From: an uncultured Lachnospiraceae bacterium
GTDB taxonomy: Bacteria; Bacillota; Clostridia; Lachnospirales; Lachnospiraceae
Reading direction: 5' to 3'
NCBI GenBank assembly: GCA_900554925.1
Contig: USJG01000023.1
Span: forward strand, 1-21,507
DNA: 21,507 bases
Made by a program: the position numbers and the translations under genes. How positions within the stretch are numbered: position 1 is the first letter of the stretch; each line of letters opens with the position of its first letter. The notes beneath the pieces were generated by a model. The model saw only the letters and a list, made by a program, of their open reading frames with translations, did no database searches and had not been told where the DNA came from. Of this stretch, positions 1 through 6,377 are shown piece by piece.

Positions 1-35
1 TAATACAACTCACCTGTCACATAAATCAGACATAA

Positions 36-995
36 TTAATTCAGGAAATTTTCTATGATAACAGCTTCAGCCGCTTCATCACTCAAACCAAAGGTGTTCA
101 GTTTGATCATCTGTTCATTGTTGATCCTTCCAATTGCCGCCTCATGTATGATTGCCGCATCAACATGCTTGGCATCGATCTCCGGAATAGAGCATACCTG
201 TGCATGGTCCATAATAATTGAATCGCACTGGATATGGGCATGACAGGGAGCGTTTCCAATTGCCTTAGGATGAAAGACCTGCGAAGATTCCCCTCTTGCC
301 ACGGATCTTGAAGTGATCTGTGCGGAGCTTCCTGTTCCATTTAAATAAATGTCCATATTGGAAACTGCATTTTGCTTCCCATGGGTCATCAGCTTTTCAA
401 CTACAAACAGCTTAGTGTCCTCCCCCATGATAATTTCTGTTTCCCTCTTTGTGGAATCCACCCCTTTGATCTGGGCGGTGTCCAGCGTAAAGACGGAATG
501 TGCCTCCATGATGATCTTAGTTACCGGATTTAAAATCCTTGCTCCGGTTCCCTCGCCCTCACCATAATGCTTTTCTTCATAACGCACATTTGCATTTTTC
601 CCGATATGAAAAGTATGGATCCCATCATGGCGGCTGTCATTGCAGCCGCTGTTATGAATACCGCATCCTGCCACAATAGTAACCTGCGCCCCATCTTCTA
701 TATAAAAATCATTATAAACTTCATCCGTTATTCCTGATGCTGCAACTACCACCGGAATATGAACCTGCTCGCCCCTGGTCTCTCCGCTGATATATACATC
801 AATTCCCTGCTTATCTTCTTTTCGCTTAATCGTTATATGCTCCGTATTGCCATGACACAGGGAATATCCGTTGTATCTTAAATTATAAGCCCCCTCCTGC
901 TTAAAGCCTTCGCCGTCTATCTTTTCCAGAATAGACTTTGTCACCTGATCTATCTCTGCCACTGTTCTCTTCCTTTCTATCGAAACCGTATTCAT
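36..995 (-). CDS. short SufB/SufD-family Fe-S cluster assembly scaffold protein
   Basis: Cytosolic scaffold that with SufC assembles Fe-S clusters. The C-terminal half carries SufB/SufD family hallmarks: SRHDGIHTFHIG in the beta-helix core, then HIQCDSIIM and, near the end, HEAAIGRINNEQ, matching the CDSLL...HEAxxxxIxxEQ pattern of SufB. Cysteines occur in AGCGIHNSGC, in the CHAHIQC segment and in a following QVCS. At about 320 residues it is much shorter than classical SufB (about 470). The reading frame is open up to 1025, but I prefer the ATG at 995 because it overlaps the sufC stop as ATGA; a GTG at 962 preceded by AGGA at 8-nt spacing is also possible. It is the last gene seen of a degV-sufC-this gene operon. 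No sufS or sufU is visible, though either could lie beyond the left edge. It could be called SufD or a minimal SufB. Confidence 0.85.
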   Translation of the reverse strand: MNTVSIERKRTVAEIDQVTKSILEKIDGEGFKQEGAYNLRYNGYSLCHGNTEHITIKRKEDKQGIDVYISGETRGEQVHIPVVVAASGITDEVYNDFYIEDGAQVTIVAGCGIHNSGCNDSRHDGIHTFHIGKNANVRYEEKHYGEGEGTGARILNPVTKIIMEAHSVFTLDTAQIKGVDSTKRETEIIMGEDTKLFVVEKLMTHGKQNAVSNMDIYLNGTGSSAQITSRSVARGESSQVFHPKAIGNAPCHAHIQCDSIIMDHAQVCSIPEIDAKHVDAAIIHEAAIGRINNEQMIKLNTFGLSDEAAEAVIIENFLN

Positions 996-1723
996 GCTTT
1001 GTGGGATGGATTCCTGCAGGCACATCCTATATCTTCATTGATAAGACTGGGAAAAACCTTTTCCCTCACATCCAGGGATTCGATCTTTCCTTCCTTAACC
1101 ACCATGATCCGGTCTGCCATCTGTATAATTCTTTCCTGATGGGATATTAATATAAGACTTTCCTTCTTATCTGCATGAAGCTGCTCAAACTGTTTTACCA
1201 GCATGGAAAAGCTCCAAAGATCAATCCCAGCCTCCGGCTCATCAAAAATGCATAATTTATGGGGCTTTGCCAACACGGTGGCAATTTCCAGACGCTTCAT
1301 CTCGCCCCCTGATAAGGTGTTGTCCACTTCACGATCCAGGTATTCTCTGGCACACAAGCCAACGCCGCTTAAATAATCGCAGCACTTATTTTCAGGCAAT
1401 TCATATCCCGCCGCAAGGGAAAGAAGTCTTTTGACTGTCATTCCCTTAAATCTGGGCGGCTGTTGAAAAGCAAAACCAATCCCTTCATTTGCTCTCTGGG
1501 CGATACTGTAATTAGTAATATCCGTCCCATCCATAATGATGCTTCCGCTATCCGGGGTTTCAATTCCCATAAGAAGCTTCGCCAGCGTAGACTTTCCGCC
1601 GCCGTTAGGGCCTGTGATCACCAGCATTTCCCCATCTTCCACCGTAAAGCTTACATCTTCTATAATACTTTTTTCCACTCCGTTTTCAAGTGGATGAAAA
1701 ACCAGATTCTTTACCTCAAGCAT
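992..1723 (-). CDS. sufC: SufC, Fe-S cluster assembly ABC ATPase
   Basis: Soluble ABC-type ATPase that drives conformational change of the SufB/SufD scaffold. It has Walker A GPNGGGKST (residues 38-46), Q-loop FAFQQPP (about 84-90), signature LSGGEMKR (137-144), Walker B LCIFDEPEAGID (158-169) and a switch histidine in ISHQ. Its 243 residues are typical for SufC, and DEPEAGID is close to the DEPDSGLD family form. The start at 1723 has GAGG at 8-nt spacing. It begins 11 nt after the degV stop, and the downstream scaffold gene overlaps its end, so the three are co-transcribed. The C-terminal tail holds a CAC dicysteine whose role I cannot judge. Confidence 0.93.
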   Translation of the reverse strand: MLEVKNLVFHPLENGVEKSIIEDVSFTVEDGEMLVITGPNGGGKSTLAKLLMGIETPDSGSIIMDGTDITNYSIAQRANEGIGFAFQQPPRFKGMTVKRLLSLAAGYELPENKCCDYLSGVGLCAREYLDREVDNTLSGGEMKRLEIATVLAKPHKLCIFDEPEAGIDLWSFSMLVKQFEQLHADKKESLILISHQERIIQMADRIMVVKEGKIESLDVREKVFPSLINEDIGCACRNPSHKA

Positions 1724-1734
1724 ACCATATTCCT

Positions 1735-2619
1735 CTATTTCAGATATTCCTCATATTTCTCATTTGTTTCATTTAAGAAAACGATTCCCAGAATACCGGG
1801 GCCTGTATGCGCACCGATAGCACAGCCTACTCTGCCCTCTAAAAGACCTTTTACATGGTATCTTTCCATAAGCTGCTCCTTGATATAATCATAAGCTTCC
1901 TTATCCATTCCATAGCAGACACCCACAACCTGATTTTCCAGGTTTGCGCCCTTTTCCTCTACCATATCCAAAATTCTCTTCTGGGCTTTTTTCCAGCCGC
2001 GAACCTTTTCCACTGCTTTCAGGGAACCATTTTCATCCACAATGATAATGGGCTTGATATCCAGCACAGTACCTGCCAGGAAAGAGGTTCTGCTAAGGCG
2101 TCCGCCCTTAAACAGATATTCCAGCTCCATAACCGTAACCGCATGCTCCATATGCTCACAGAAGAAATGTGCCGCCTCAATGATCAGCTCCTTAGAAGCT
2201 CCGTTTTTCTGCATACGAAGCAGCCTTTCAACAATCAGCCCGTAGCCCACAGACGCACACTTCGTATCGATAATCGTGAGTTTAAAATCGGGATACTGCT
2301 CTCTGACCTCCTCATAGGCGAGAGTTGCCGCATTAAAGGTTCCCGCTATTCCTGTGGAAAAGCACATATAAAGCACTTCATCTCCCCTTTTCGCAAAAGG
2401 AAGAAAATGCTCTTCAAACATAAATTGATTAATATGGTAAGTTTTGATCTCCTTGCCGGAGGCCTGTATTTCATAAAACTGATCCGGAAAGATCGTATCT
2501 CCGTCAAAATAATCCTTCCCTTCTATGGTAACAGGCGTCGGTATTACGTGGAGATCATATTCTTTAATTACACTTTCGGGAACATCGGACGCGGAGTCCG
2601 TAATAATATAAAAAGCCAT
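1735..2619 (-). CDS. DegV family fatty-acid-binding protein
   Basis: DegV proteins bind a fatty acid in a two-domain EDD fold; characterised members (FakB) present fatty acids to the kinase FakA. Family features are ITDSASDVP at the N terminus, FSTGIAGTFNAA (equivalent of the SSxLSGTYxSA ligand loop) and DTKCASVGYGLIV, and the length of 294 residues is normal. The frame opens at a GTG at 2625, but AGGAG lies only about 2 nt before that GTG and 8 nt before the ATG at 2619, so the start is set at 2619. It is the first gene of the sufC operon and divergent from the SodC-like gene. The link to Fe-S assembly is positional only, and no fakA is seen here. Confidence 0.92.
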   Translation of the reverse strand: MAFYIITDSASDVPESVIKEYDLHVIPTPVTIEGKDYFDGDTIFPDQFYEIQASGKEIKTYHINQFMFEEHFLPFAKRGDEVLYMCFSTGIAGTFNAATLAYEEVREQYPDFKLTIIDTKCASVGYGLIVERLLRMQKNGASKELIIEAAHFFCEHMEHAVTVMELEYLFKGGRLSRTSFLAGTVLDIKPIIIVDENGSLKAVEKVRGWKKAQKRILDMVEEKGANLENQVVGVCYGMDKEAYDYIKEQLMERYHVKGLLEGRVGCAIGAHTGPGILGIVFLNETNEKYEEYLK

Positions 2620-2740
2620 TTTCACTTCTCCTTAAACTGTATCTATATGAATTTTCCAATATAACTATACTACATTTATAAAATTTATGCATCTTAAAAA
2701 TTTCTAAGCATAATATAATTAAAAACTACAGGATTTTATC
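2620..2740. promoter_or_regulatory. divergent promoter region, degV operon / SodC-like gene
   Basis: AT-rich 121-bp gap between divergent starts. For the plus strand a perfect TATAAT lies at 2714-2719, 21 nt before the ATG at 2741, which predicts a short leader with AGGA at 2731-2734 region as ribosome site. I see no good -35 upstream of it. For the minus strand a TATAGT/TATATT cluster around 2655-2670 could serve degV. No operator repeat stands out. Confidence 0.4.
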
Positions 2741-3238
2741 ATGCGTACTGATCAAGTTACCCCCAGAATCAACTTTACACAGCTCCTGGCCTATGAACGC
2801 CCCCAGGCAGCAGCCTGGGTCAGGGGAAATGCTGCCAACCCCCGGCTCAGCGGCCTCGTAAAATTTTATCAAAGCACTTACGGCGGCGTACTGGTAGAAG
2901 CAGAAATATTTGGATTGCCTAATATTGTTACACCAGGCTCCAGCAACTTCTATGCCTTTCACATCCATGAATATGGCAACTGTTCCGATAATTTCAGTAA
3001 AGTCGGAGGTCATTACAATCCGACAGATACTTCTCATCCTGATCATGCCGGAGATATGCCGCCCCTCCTTGGCAATCAGGGCTATGCCTGGTCTGCCTTT
3101 TACGACAAGCGCTTTACCATAGATGACATTATAGGCAGATCTGTAATTATACATGCCGACCGCGATGATTTTACCTCCCAGCCCTCCGGTGATCCCGGCC
3201 CTATGATCGGCTGCGGCGAAATCAGGCGGGTGATTTAA
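2741..3238 (+). CDS. Cu/Zn superoxide dismutase-like protein (SodC family), active-site arginine missing
   Basis: The protein (165 residues) follows the Cu/Zn-SOD pattern. FHIHE gives copper ligands H74 and H76; GGHYNP gives the bridging H91; H99, H102 and D105 (HAGD) match the zinc ligands; SVIIHAD gives H138. C81 (GNCSD) and C158 (GCGEI) match the structural disulfide pair. Aligned to the canonical GNAGSRLACGVI, the segment here is GDPGPMIGCGEI, so the conserved substrate-guiding arginine is Met155. The loop between H99 and H102 is shorter than usual. There is no signal peptide, so it should be cytoplasmic, unusual for bacterial SodC. It is the only plus-strand gene recognised, monocistronic, with its own terminator. 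It may be a true dismutase, a copper or zinc binding protein, or another SOD-fold protein; the family call is firm, the activity is not. Confidence 0.85.
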   Translation: MRTDQVTPRINFTQLLAYERPQAAAWVRGNAANPRLSGLVKFYQSTYGGVLVEAEIFGLPNIVTPGSSNFYAFHIHEYGNCSDNFSKVGGHYNPTDTSHPDHAGDMPPLLGNQGYAWSAFYDKRFTIDDIIGRSVIIHADRDDFTSQPSGDPGPMIGCGEIRRVI

Positions 3239-3279
3239 AAAACAGGCTCGAACCGCTTATGGTTCGGGCCTGTTTCTAT
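3237..3279. terminator. bidirectional intrinsic terminator between convergent genes
   Basis: AACAGGCTCGAACC (3241-3254) pairs with GGTTCGGGCCTGTT (3261-3274) around a 6-nt loop, with one G-T type mismatch. It is followed by TTTCT on the plus strand, and by six T on the minus strand (3242-3237). It serves both the SodC-like gene (plus) and the purine operon end (minus). Confidence 0.88.
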
Positions 3280-3292
3280 TCACATCCCATAT

Positions 3293-3877
3293 TCACTCAG
3301 GCAGTACTTTATGCTCTGTTACAAAAAAGGTAAACTCCCCACTGTCCAGAAGCTGCTGCTTATCATCTGTGATTTTCACATCATATACTGAAAGATGCTT
3401 TCCCTGGCGAAGCTGTTTGGCTTCACAATAAACGTAATCTGTATCATCTGCCGGCAAAAGAAAATTCAATGTGCCCGACACGGTTGTCACATAATGGCCG
3501 CACATGCAGGCAGCAGTTCCTGCCACAATGTCCGCCATGGAATAGAGGCTTCCTCCATGCAGCATGCCATAAGGATTTAAAAGCTCTTTTTTATACTTCA
3601 TTCTGGCCCTTGCGTATCCTTGCTTCAATTCCTGAAATTCTATCCCCAGAAAACGCATATAAATATTTTCTGCTGCCATCTTATGAACAGACTGTTCTTC
3701 TTCCAGGTCATACAGCCTGCCTGTTGCAAAGGGACTGCCCACATCACATCTTCCGTGATGATATGTTTTTCTTGTTTCCCCTTCCCTGACAGAATCCGAG
3801 GTTTCCACCTTCATCCGGCTGATTCCTGCGTCCGCCATGGAATCCAGCATTTTTATCACTTCATCCAAATGATCCAT
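3293..3877 (-). CDS. PaaI-type hotdog thioesterase with N-terminal extension
   Basis: Residues about 68-190 form a PaaI/YbgC-like hotdog acyl-CoA thioesterase domain. NPYGMLHGGSLYSMAD (101-116) matches the N-x-x-G-x-xHGG...D motif, with Asp116 the likely catalytic acid, followed by VTTVSGTLNFLLPA. Residues 1 to about 65 are extra: a short helix-like start (MDHLDEVIKMLDSMADAG), then KTYHHGRCDVGSPFATG, which is rich in possible metal ligands and is not part of the hotdog fold. The start is firm: GGAGG lies 7 nt before the ATG at 3877, and the inner Met67 has no ribosome site, so the extension is translated. It follows purH by 20 nt and precedes the operon terminator, making it the third gene under the ZTP riboswitch. 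The substrate is unknown; a link to purine metabolism is only by position. Confidence 0.85.
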   Translation of the reverse strand: MDHLDEVIKMLDSMADAGISRMKVETSDSVREGETRKTYHHGRCDVGSPFATGRLYDLEEEQSVHKMAAENIYMRFLGIEFQELKQGYARARMKYKKELLNPYGMLHGGSLYSMADIVAGTAACMCGHYVTTVSGTLNFLLPADDTDYVYCEAKQLRQGKHLSVYDVKITDDKQQLLDSGEFTFFVTEHKVLPE

Positions 3878-3897
3878 TCCTCTGCCTCCGCTCTTTA

Positions 3898-5076
3898 TTA
3901 ATGATGGAATAATCTGATGCCGGTAAATGCCATTACCATATCATATTTATCGCAGCACTGGATCACAAGGTCGTCTCTCACAGAGCCGCCGGGCTGTGCA
4001 ATATATTTTACACCGCTCTTATAGGCTCTCTCAATATTGTCAGAGAAGGGGAAGAAGGCATCTGAACCTAAAGTAACATCTTTATTGCCCTCCAGCCATG
4101 CCCGCTTTTCCTCCCTGGTAAAGACCGGAGGTTTTACTTTAAAACGCTTCTGCCATTCACCATCACGAAGTACGTCTTCATATTCCTCTCCAATATAGAC
4201 ATCAATTGTATTATCCCTGTCAGCACGCCCAAGGGAATCCACAAACTGTAAATTCAACACCTGTGGAGCCTGACGCAGGTACCAGTTATCAGCCTTCTGG
4301 CCTGCCAGCCTTGTACAATGGACTCTGGACTGCTGGCCCGCACCGATACCAATAGCCTGTCCGCCCTTTACATAGCAGACGGAATTAGACTGAGTGTATT
4401 TCAGTGTAATCAGCGCGATCTTCATATCCATCAGGGCTTCTTTTGGCAGGTCTTTATTCTCAGTTACTATATTGGAAAGAAGGTCTCCATTAATATCCAA
4501 TTCATTTCTGCCCTGTTCAAAGGTAATTCCATATACCTGCTTTTTTTCAACGGGAGCAGGCACATAAGAGGGGTCTATCTTTATAATATTATAATTTCCC
4601 TTCTTCTTTGCCATTAAAAGTTCCATAGCTTCTTCTGTATAGCCCGGCGCAATCACGCCGTCAGAAACCTCTCTTTTGATCAGTCTGGCAGTATCTGCGT
4701 CGCACACATCAGACAGGGCAATAAAATCGCCAAAGGAGGACATTCTGTCCGCGCCTCTTGCCCTTGCGTAGGCACATGCTAAAGGAGACAGTTCTCCCAG
4801 ATCCTCCACCCAGTAAATTTTAGCCAGTGTATCTGTAAGGGGAAGTCCCACCGCTGCTCCTGCAGGAGAAACATGCTTAAAGGAAGTAGCTGCCGGAAGG
4901 CCTGTTGCCTCTTTTAATTCCTTTACAAGCTGCCATCCGTTAAAAGCATCCAGAAAATTAATATATCCCGGCTTGCCGTTTAAAACGGTAACAGGAAGCT
5001 CGCCTCCATCCTCCATATAAATTCTGGAGGGCTTTTGATTGGGGTTACATCCGTATTTTAATTGAATCTCGTTCAT
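3898..5076 (-). CDS. purH: stand-alone AICAR transformylase (PurH C-terminal activity only)
   Basis: Converts AICAR (ZMP) plus 10-formyl-THF to FAICAR, the penultimate step to IMP. AICARFT motifs are all present: FKHVSPAGAA with the catalytic Lys67-His68, KYTQSNSV, GIGAGQQSRVHCTRLAGQKA, GSDAFFPFSDNI and IAQPGGSVRDD. Its 392 residues lack the roughly 200-residue N-terminal MGS-like cyclohydrolase domain of bifunctional PurH (about 510-530 residues). The ATG at 5076 has GAGGA just upstream, so this is not a truncated frame. The missing cyclohydrolase activity is supplied by the PurO-type gene 31 nt upstream. It belongs to the riboswitch-led purine operon. Confidence 0.93.
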   Translation of the reverse strand: MNEIQLKYGCNPNQKPSRIYMEDGGELPVTVLNGKPGYINFLDAFNGWQLVKELKEATGLPAATSFKHVSPAGAAVGLPLTDTLAKIYWVEDLGELSPLACAYARARGADRMSSFGDFIALSDVCDADTARLIKREVSDGVIAPGYTEEAMELLMAKKKGNYNIIKIDPSYVPAPVEKKQVYGITFEQGRNELDINGDLLSNIVTENKDLPKEALMDMKIALITLKYTQSNSVCYVKGGQAIGIGAGQQSRVHCTRLAGQKADNWYLRQAPQVLNLQFVDSLGRADRDNTIDVYIGEEYEDVLRDGEWQKRFKVKPPVFTREEKRAWLEGNKDVTLGSDAFFPFSDNIERAYKSGVKYIAQPGGSVRDDLVIQCCDKYDMVMAFTGIRLFHH

Positions 5077-5107
5077 ATTTTCCTCTTTTCCGCGCGCCCT
5101 GGCACTA

Positions 5108-5821
5108 TTAATTATTTTTGTTTACAATACGTGTCTCATATTCTCCTGTAGCAATATCAATATATCTCACAAATAAAGACACCTTGTTTTCTTCATTTAA
5201 GCTGTTCCACACTGTGTCAGTAAATTCATCAATACTGCCGGAAATATCCACAAGCTTAGGTTCTCCTTCAAAGCTGGGAAGCGGATTTCCATCATGCATA
5301 TAAGTATGAATAAAACGCCCTTCTCCTGCTGCCGGATTTTCGTAAGCATAGGTGTATCTGTTGCAGGCATCAGGACTGCCGTTATTGCTTTTTAAAATGG
5401 ACATCACATAATCGTATTGACCGTCTTTTACATTCATAAGTCCGGAAATCCTGGGCGTGTAGTTTGGTCCGTCCGGTTCAAATTCACGACATCTTAAGGA
5501 CTGTTCAAAGGTAAGTCCCTTTTTAAGTCCCTCATAAACAGTATCTGTCTGATCTCCGTTGGTAACAATCGTCATGTGGTCAAGAACTCTTACCGGGGCA
5601 TAAATAATAAGACTGGGATCCTCCAGCCTGGAAGGATCAAAGGCTTCTGTTCTGATACCTTCCCCTTCTTTTGCAAAAATACGATTGCGGCTGTTAGAGC
5701 TTCTTCCCATAATAAAATAGGCTGTTACCGCTTTCCTTCCGTCCACAGATCTACCAATCACGATACCTCTTCCCGGATAGGAATTTTCTTTCAGTTCCTG
5801 TGCAAGTGACAACATCTTCAT
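5108..5821 (-). CDS. purO: PurO-type (archaeal-type) IMP cyclohydrolase
   Basis: Closes FAICAR to IMP, the last step of de novo purine synthesis. The N-terminal segment YPGRGIVIGRSVDGRKAV...YFIMGRSSNSRNRIF matches the PurO / IMP_cyclohyd family (an NTN-hydrolase-like fold first described in archaea), as do YAPVRVLDHMTIVTNGDQTD and GPNYTPRISG. The length is about 237 residues, slightly above archaeal PurO (about 200). The frame is open to an ATG at 5845, but GGGAGG lies 8 nt before the ATG at 5821, so translation should start there (MKMLSLAQEL). It is the first gene of the purine operon, followed 31 nt later by the transformylase. Its leader contains the ZTP riboswitch and the inverted-repeat element. 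Pairing with a transformylase-only PurH supports the call strongly. Confidence 0.9.
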   Translation of the reverse strand: MKMLSLAQELKENSYPGRGIVIGRSVDGRKAVTAYFIMGRSSNSRNRIFAKEGEGIRTEAFDPSRLEDPSLIIYAPVRVLDHMTIVTNGDQTDTVYEGLKKGLTFEQSLRCREFEPDGPNYTPRISGLMNVKDGQYDYVMSILKSNNGSPDACNRYTYAYENPAAGEGRFIHTYMHDGNPLPSFEGEPKLVDISGSIDEFTDTVWNSLNEENKVSLFVRYIDIATGEYETRIVNKNN

Positions 5822-5870
5822 TTCTCTTTCCTCCCTGTTAATCATTAAAAAAGAATTCTGCCCGGAGGGC

Positions 5871-6202
5871 TTTTTCTCGTACAGGATTTAGTGTCAAAAG
5901 GTTCCTGGTAAATTTGGAATCGGCAGATTGCAGAAAAAAATTGCTAAGCTGTCATTGCGGAGGAAAATGAGATTTTCTTAATGTTCTTAGGTAGCCCAGC
6001 AATTTCGGGACATGGATGTCCCGAAAAGTCCGCTATGAGCCTGGATGGCGAATTGCGGATGGTTGCGTCCAGGTAAAGACCCTTCCTTAAGAACATTTAG
6101 AAAATCCATTTTCCTAAGCTGACAGCGTGCAATTCCTTTTCTGCATCTGCCAGGTCACTTTCCAAAATCACCTTCTGACACTTAAATCCTACACGAGAAA
6201 AA
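5871..6202. repeat. 332-bp long inverted-repeat (MITE-like or structured-RNA) element
   Basis: Two arms of about 118 nt are complementary in many exact blocks: 5871-5880 with 6193-6202 (TTTTTCTCGT), 5883-5890 with 6183-6190, 5891-5896 with 6176-6181, 5922-5927 with 6146-6151, 5929-5937 with 6137-6145, 5948-5954 with 6120-6126, 5961-5969 with 6107-6115, 5971-5978 with 6099-6106 and 5981-5989 with 6088-6096. The core (5990-6087) carries a hairpin TTTCGGGACAT/ATGTCCCGAAA (6003-6026) and a CCTGGA/TCCAGG stem (6040-6073). There is no coding frame inside and I see no clear target duplication. It lies in the purO leader between the riboswitch terminator and purO, so any transcript reaching purO contains it. 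A non-autonomous mobile repeat is the simplest reading; a functional leader RNA is the alternative. Confidence 0.85.
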
Positions 6203-6237
6203 ACGCCTGGGCATAGCTTTATCAGCATGCCCAGACG
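6198..6237 (-). terminator. riboswitch-controlled intrinsic terminator of the purO operon
   Basis: On the minus strand CGTCTGGGCAT (6237-6227) pairs with ATGCCCAGGCG (6214-6204), 11 bp including one T-G wobble, followed by six T (6203-6198). The 5' half of the stem is also the conserved CUGGGC of the ZTP aptamer, the usual mutually exclusive layout: ligand binding holds that strand in the aptamer and lets transcription continue. The T tract runs directly into the outer end of the inverted-repeat element. Confidence 0.85.
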
Positions 6238-6316
6238 GTCGGCTCTTTCCTGCGGATACACTCCCTGTAGGTTCTCCTACACAGGCTCCTTCCTGATTCC
6301 GTCAGTCGTGTATCTG
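6228..6316 (-). ncRNA. ZTP (pfl) riboswitch
   Basis: Senses ZTP/ZMP, a folate-stress signal, to switch on purine and one-carbon genes. Read on the minus strand: P1 GATACAC (6314-6308) pairs with GTGTATC (6261-6255); GACTGACGGAA follows the P1 5' side, as in the GACUGGCGAA consensus; a hairpin CCTGTGTAGG-AGAA-CCTACAGG (6285-6264) is followed by GGGAG; and the second domain ends in AGCCGACCGTCTGGGCA (6244-6228), matching the consensus CCGCCUGGGCA with C to U. The terminator overlaps this last strand. Its gene context (purO and the AICAR transformylase, which consumes ZMP) fits exactly. A promoter lies just upstream. Confidence 0.88.
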
Positions 6317-6322
6317 CTTATT

Positions 6323-6351
6323 ATAATAATAGAAGAAACCCCTGATTGCAA
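6323..6351 (-). promoter_or_regulatory. sigma-A-type promoter of the purine operon
   Basis: On the minus strand TTGCAA (6351-6346), 17-bp spacer, TATTAT (6328-6323); a perfect TATAAT overlaps at 6325-6320. This predicts transcription starting near 6316-6313, right at P1 of the riboswitch. It lies between the end of the chemoreceptor gene (6378) and the aptamer; no terminator is seen after that gene, so read-through into the riboswitch is possible. Confidence 0.6.
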
Positions 6352-6377
6352 GATATAAAATATAATATATTAAGAAA

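Noticed and set aside
1..35. A short gene start after the scaffold gene at the left edge
   Set aside because: The ATG at 33 on the minus strand meets a stop within eight codons; nothing further can be read before the window ends.
3898..5076. purH taken as a truncated pseudogene because it lacks the cyclohydrolase half
   Set aside because: It has its own ribosome site and all transformylase motifs, and the missing activity is encoded next door by a PurO-type gene.
5855..5871. GCCCGGAGGGC followed by TTTTT as a plus-strand terminator
   Set aside because: The stem is only 4 bp and no plus-strand gene reads toward it; the T run belongs to the outer end of the inverted-repeat arm.
6204..6316. 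c-di-GMP, glycine, THF or SRP RNA as identity of the structured leader
   Set aside because: The joint features GACUGACGGAA, GGGAG after P2 and GCCGACCGUCUGGGCA with an overlapping terminator fit ZTP best, and the purine operon agrees.
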